Shown: positions 60,724 to 64,000 of the stretch, in pieces | Position numbering within the stretch: position 1 is the first letter of the stretch | Layout of the letters: each line of letters starts with the position of its first letter | NCBI GenBank assembly: GCA_013339895.1 | Contig: JABACO010000006.1 | Span: 13,486,587-13,550,586, forward strand | Origin: Ephydatia muelleri | Lineage: Eukaryota; Porifera; Demospongiae; Spongillida; Spongillidae | Length of the DNA stretch: 64,000 bases | Direction: 5' to 3' | Notes under the pieces: model-generated | What the model saw: only the letters and a program-made list of their open reading frames with translations | What the model was told of the DNA's origin: nothing | Database searches by the model: none | Made by a program: the position numbers and the translations under genes

Positions 60724-61271
60724 CTTTGGGTGGTAGTGGTAGTTCGGTGACCCCTGCGATACCGCTTCCTCTCGGCAGCACGTTTAGCCAATCGGACAGC
60801 GGGGTCATTCCAATATCGATTCCTTTCAGATGCCTTAATGACAGCTGAATTGTCCTCGTATTTCTGCCTTTTACAGCGCGGTTCTCCTCGACGTCCTTTT
60901 GATATCGCTGCCTTTTAGCAGCACGGTTCTCCTCGACGCCCTCTTGATATCGCTGCCTTTTAGCAGCACGGTTCTCCTCGACGTCCTCTTGATATCGCTG
61001 CCTTTTAGCAGCACGGTTCTCCTCGAGGTCCTCTTGATATCGCTGCCTTTTAGCAGATTGCAATATCTGCGTTGTAGCTGTCGCGTACAGAGGCCTTCTT
61101 CTTTTCGGGATCGGCCTTGTAGCTGTCGCGTACAGAGGCCTTCTTCTTTTCGGGATCGGCCTTGTAGCGCGGTCGGGGTTTAGCCTTGTTTTCTTGTGAT
61201 AAAATATCGTCTTGCTTTTGAAGGTATTCCGCTCGTTGCTTAGATCTCTTCTTTCGATTACGCGAAGGCAT
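60724..61271 (-). pseudogene. Basic 15-residue-repeat N-terminal exon of a transposon-associated protein
   Basis: Minus strand. It starts MPSRNRKKRSKQRAEYL, then has two KADPEKKKASVRDSY units and four AKRQRYQEDVEENRA-type units (45 bp each). It continues NRYWNDPAVRLAKRAAERKR and ends at a donor (aaag|gtatgtg) at 60723. Frame changes lie at about 61065 (between the two repeat types) and 60865. Repeats of the DPEKKKAxxRxxY type precede Helitron-like or OTU/helicase proteins in sponge and cnidarian genomes, from memory. No such domain is present in the window, so the role remains unknown. Confidence 0.6.
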
Positions 61272-61463
61272 TAACTTCACTAGCCAAAGTATTAAACTGA
61301 GATAGGAACGAGGAACACAAAATAAATTTCGTGCGCGTGCAGGTCGGAGTATAATAAAATACCTTCATTAATCAACAATAAACCAAATAAACTTCTGCAA
61401 TAACTTCATATCCTATATAGAACTTGCTACCGCATGAGGTACTTCTCTTTCTAGGACCTTAAT

Positions 61464-62466
61464 CATAGATTGACCGTGCGTTTGTGACTTAAGTCATATT
61501 ACTTAAGTCACAAATTATTGATTATATTCATGTGGCCTTTCAAAACGTAGCTACCTTCATGTGGCGGATTATGTAAACTGATAGGACAGCTACAAAAATC
61601 AGTGAATATATACATATTACATCATACCCCACAAGATGTGTGCTCCAAATCTAGCCATGCATCTCCAGTCTTCAAGAACTCCATCAACGACCTTCCATTG
61701 TACTCCATGGCAAAGTACAGCATTGTCAGAATCATCTACTTCTTGCTCATGCTGTTCTGTAAGACCCACTGCTGGAGACGCTGCTTCTTCTGAAATGGAG
61801 GGTGGAGGGTGTACACTTGTGCTACCACTGCTGCTTGCATCAATGACTTGACATTTCAGGCTGCGTGCTGACCTCACTAATACGTACTAAGTATTTCACT
61901 TTTCTCCCAATCCCTTCGACCACCCCATCCAGTTCCTTTGTTCCAGACAGTCTTCAAAACCTTTGCTTTGCTGGCTTCTTCCCCAGAACCTTGATTGCAC
62001 TACACGACACGCGATTACCAACATTTGCCAACTAATAGTCGGAGATGCGCAAAACTAACGACACCATACGCGTTTGAGCTTATATGTGACGTAAAAATTA
62101 AACAGAAACTGTCTTGTGCAGTTGAAAGTGCAGTGCAACACCTAGCCAGCGTCATGAAAGAAAAAGGTCACAAGCGTCACGAAAGGAAAAAGTCGCAAGC
62201 GTCACGAAAGGAAAAAGTCGCAAGCGTCACGAAAGGAAAAAAAGTCGCAAGCGTCACGAAAGGAAAAAGTCGCAAGCGTCACGAAAGGAAAAGGTTGCAA
62301 GCGCCATGAAAGAAAAAATTCCTGCTAATTGTATTGTAGCTGTATCTATCAGTATACATAATCCACCACATGAAGGTACCTAAGTTTTTAAAGGCCACAT
62401 GAATATAATCAATGATTTGTGACTTAAGTCATATGACTTAAGTCACAAACGCACGGTCAATCTATG
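61464..62466. mobile_element. ~1.0 kb element with ~115-bp terminal inverted repeats
   Basis: The left repeat, 61464-61577, begins CATAGATTGACCGTGCGTTT. It pairs with 62352-62466, ending CACGGTCAATCTATG. Each contains a GTGACTTAAGTCATAT..ACTTAAGTCAC palindrome. Inside is a minus-strand frame (61617-61877) with VQWKVVDGVLEDWRCMARFG that may be a protein fragment, and a 25-bp tandem repeat. No transposase is recognised, so it is probably non-autonomous. Confidence 0.82.
62158..62312. repeat. 25-bp minisatellite inside the ~1 kb element
   Basis: About six units of aaagtcgcaagcgtcacgaaaggaa with A-run length changes. It encodes a lysine-rich repeat in the plus frame starting 61995, which is likely fortuitous. 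Confidence 0.88.
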
Positions 62467-62480
62467 AGTAAAGGATAACG

Positions 62481-62656
62481 TGCAGGTGAATTCCGAAGAT
62501 ATTGGTGCTATTGCCGTTCTTCAAAACCGTTTGTAGCTCGTGTTATACCTTCCTAAGGAAGAACAATTAGAAGACGACCAAGAATTATTTTGGGACTGGG
62601 CACGAGAAAAAGGAATTTCTAAAAGCACACCGTTTTATGACACGGAACAAACGTAG
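62481..62656 (+). other. Possible coding fragment, unknown
   Basis: Just outside the ~1 kb element, after a possible acceptor (gtgcag), the frames read VNSEDIGAIAVLQN and then LPKEEQLEDDQELFWDWARE to a stop at 62654-62656. An internal frame change or stop lies near 62535. The acidic, Trp-rich tail looks protein-like, but no family is recognised. Confidence 0.25.
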
Positions 62657-63487
62657 AACTGTAGATCTTTGAGTTCTCGTTCCATCGCGATAAAGAGATA
62701 AGCGATCCGTTTCTCCGTTGTCCCTCCAGACGCGAGTGAAGTTTAATTATATTCATCAATCTTCAATCAATCCTACATTGAACCTGCTGCCGACGGATTT
62801 TAAACCAATTGTTAAATCAAGGCATAATTTCACAGTAAAATCAAGTCTGCTTGATTTGCACTTGATTTTACTGTCAAATCAATTGTGAATCAATAATTGA
62901 TTTGACGCGTTTTTTTCACTGTGACGTGGAGTTGTAAGGCTCTGAATTTGTAATTAGCCATACATTTCAACGGAGGCGTCTATCACATAATCAATGCGTT
63001 AGGTCACTATTCTCGGAAAACGATCCCATGCATATATATACGTAGGGCGGTGTGGGGTAGGGGGGGGGGGGGGGGGGGGGAGGGTGAAAAGGTTCTCGTG
63101 GCTAAGAAGTAGAACAGTGAAGACGTTGAGACGTGAAATACACTTATCATGGTTGGACGTGAAAAGAAATTTCGCTACACCTGGAATACAGCCCACAATG
63201 ATGCAAAATGTGGGAATGCCTCTGAAAGTGTTTAGTACACAGGCGATGGTGTTAGGTACACTAAGACTGCCGACCAGAAGTGGCCTCAGTGCTACCAGGG
63301 GCAGCGCCGGGCAAGATTTTTATTTTATTTTTTTTTGGTAGCTAATTTAACTACAGTGGCATCATTATATGCCAACCATCTTATAACGTATTTGGCCGCC
63401 TTTCATTAAGCAGCAGTGCCAGGTCATCTGCTTACGTGTGTATTAGCTATGGTCTGAAGTAAAGGAAGGGGAAAAGGGGAGGAGGAT

Positions 63488-63518
<31 letters not shown>

Positions 63519-63578
63519 GGGGGGGTATGTAAGAGTCGCGTGACATCTTGCATCTATCACCTGGTGACTCCCACGAAC
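62657..63578. other. Non-coding interval with partial MITE and poly-G block
   Basis: At about 62810-62925 tcaagnnnnttgatttnac inverted pairs lead to gacgcgtttttttcactgtg, a relative of the MITE at 11167-11319. Poly-G runs lie at 63061-63080 and 63501-63525. No gene seen. Confidence 0.55.
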
Positions 63579-63682
63579 ATGCTGCGGGTTTTCTGTTTTC
63601 TGGCTTCCCTGACCGCCGCCTCCCAGTGCGCTACTTTGAACGTCATTCTGACCCCAAGCGCTGTAGCTGGATATGGCACAAG
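63579..63682 (+). CDS. First exon of a second secreted protein (partial)
   Basis: ATG at 63579 gives MLRVFCFLASLTAASQC (signal peptide), then ATLNVILTPSAVAGYGT and a donor (ag|gtatgcg) at 63683. The exon is 104 nt ending in phase 2, exactly as in exon 1 of the minus-strand gene at 7137-7034. The mature start ATLNVxLTPxAVAGYG also aligns with TTFNVTLAQNDLARYD. The next exon is not visible before the window ends in CT-rich repeats. Probably a paralogue of the 6042-7137 gene. Confidence 0.6.
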
Positions 63683-63939
63683 GTATGCGTGTGTGGTGTG
63701 GCCTAGCTGGATCATACTGGTACGTGTGCGAGTACGTACGTACCAGTCACCAATATTACAGAGATAATATGCTGTCCTCCGAGGAATAACTTATTATATC
63801 AAACGGCTGGCAGTTGGACCTGTACGAGGATAGGCATATGGACGATGCTGCGAGCATCAAAAACATCATGCAAAGGATTACACACCCACGCACCATATTA
63901 CACTGAGGTACATTAAGATACATAGGTCCCCCATCGGTC

Positions 63940-64000
63940 TCTCTCTCCCTCTCTCTGAGTCTCTCTGCTCTCTCTCTGTCTGCTCTCTCCCTCTCTCTGA
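63940..64000. repeat. CT-rich microsatellite at window end
   Basis: tctctctctccctctctctgagtctctctg-type repeat running to the last base, so its full length is unknown. Confidence 0.9.

Overview
The window looks like nuclear DNA of an early-branching animal, most likely a sponge. Protein-coding exons are separated by short GT-AG introns. One host gene is a clear Discs-large (L27 + PDZ) homologue. Another encodes a secreted protein with a sponge-style extracellular module, and transposon relics are dense. The species call is inference.

Layout. Positions 1-23600 and 32844-56479 are two copies of the same ~23.6 kb segment, nearly identical and differing mainly by homopolymer indels. The first copy stops exactly at a 100-N gap (23601-23700). 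This looks like an unmerged contig overlap or haplotig rather than a biological duplication, so every feature of copy 1 has a twin about 32.84 kb downstream. The only single-copy sequence is 23701-32843 and 56480-64000.

The duplicated segment holds, in order: (i) 3' ends of a non-LTR-like retroelement in several dead copies, one pair forming an inverted repeat, some ending in AAT-type tails; (ii) a four-exon minus-strand gene for a small secreted protein; (iii) a ~14.5 kb nested transposon complex. The outer element has palindromic GGGCGGGTATTCTA-type terminal repeats. It carries a SWIM-YqaJ nuclease-PHD gene facing a THAP/DDE transposase gene, an arrangement I assign to ISL2EU. A 6.28 kb element with ~270-300 bp inverted repeats and a 6-bp target duplication interrupts the THAP reading frame near its start. 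That inserted element encodes an rve-type integrase, an hAT dimerisation segment and collagen-like mini-exons. A second large insertion carries a 14-15-exon KDZ (Kyakuja/Dileera/Zisupton) transposase relic, repeated TTGATAC-type motifs at both sides and an 803-bp perfect-looking palindrome.

The unique region 23701-32843 carries a two-exon gene for a tiny 12-cysteine secreted protein (minus), a short Discs-large-like gene whose introns are packed with different minisatellites (plus), a small zinc-finger gene, and a coiled-coil exon. The right flank 56480-64000 holds a ~240-bp GT microsatellite, a diverged half of the palindromic element, a 289-bp hairpin element, a basic 15-residue-repeat protein exon, a ~1 kb element with ~115-bp inverted repeats, and the first exon of a second secreted protein. 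That exon has the same length and intron phase as exon 1 of the secreted gene in (ii). Many genes show single-base frameshifts. Some differ between the two copies and are probably assembly errors; others are shared and are probably real decay.
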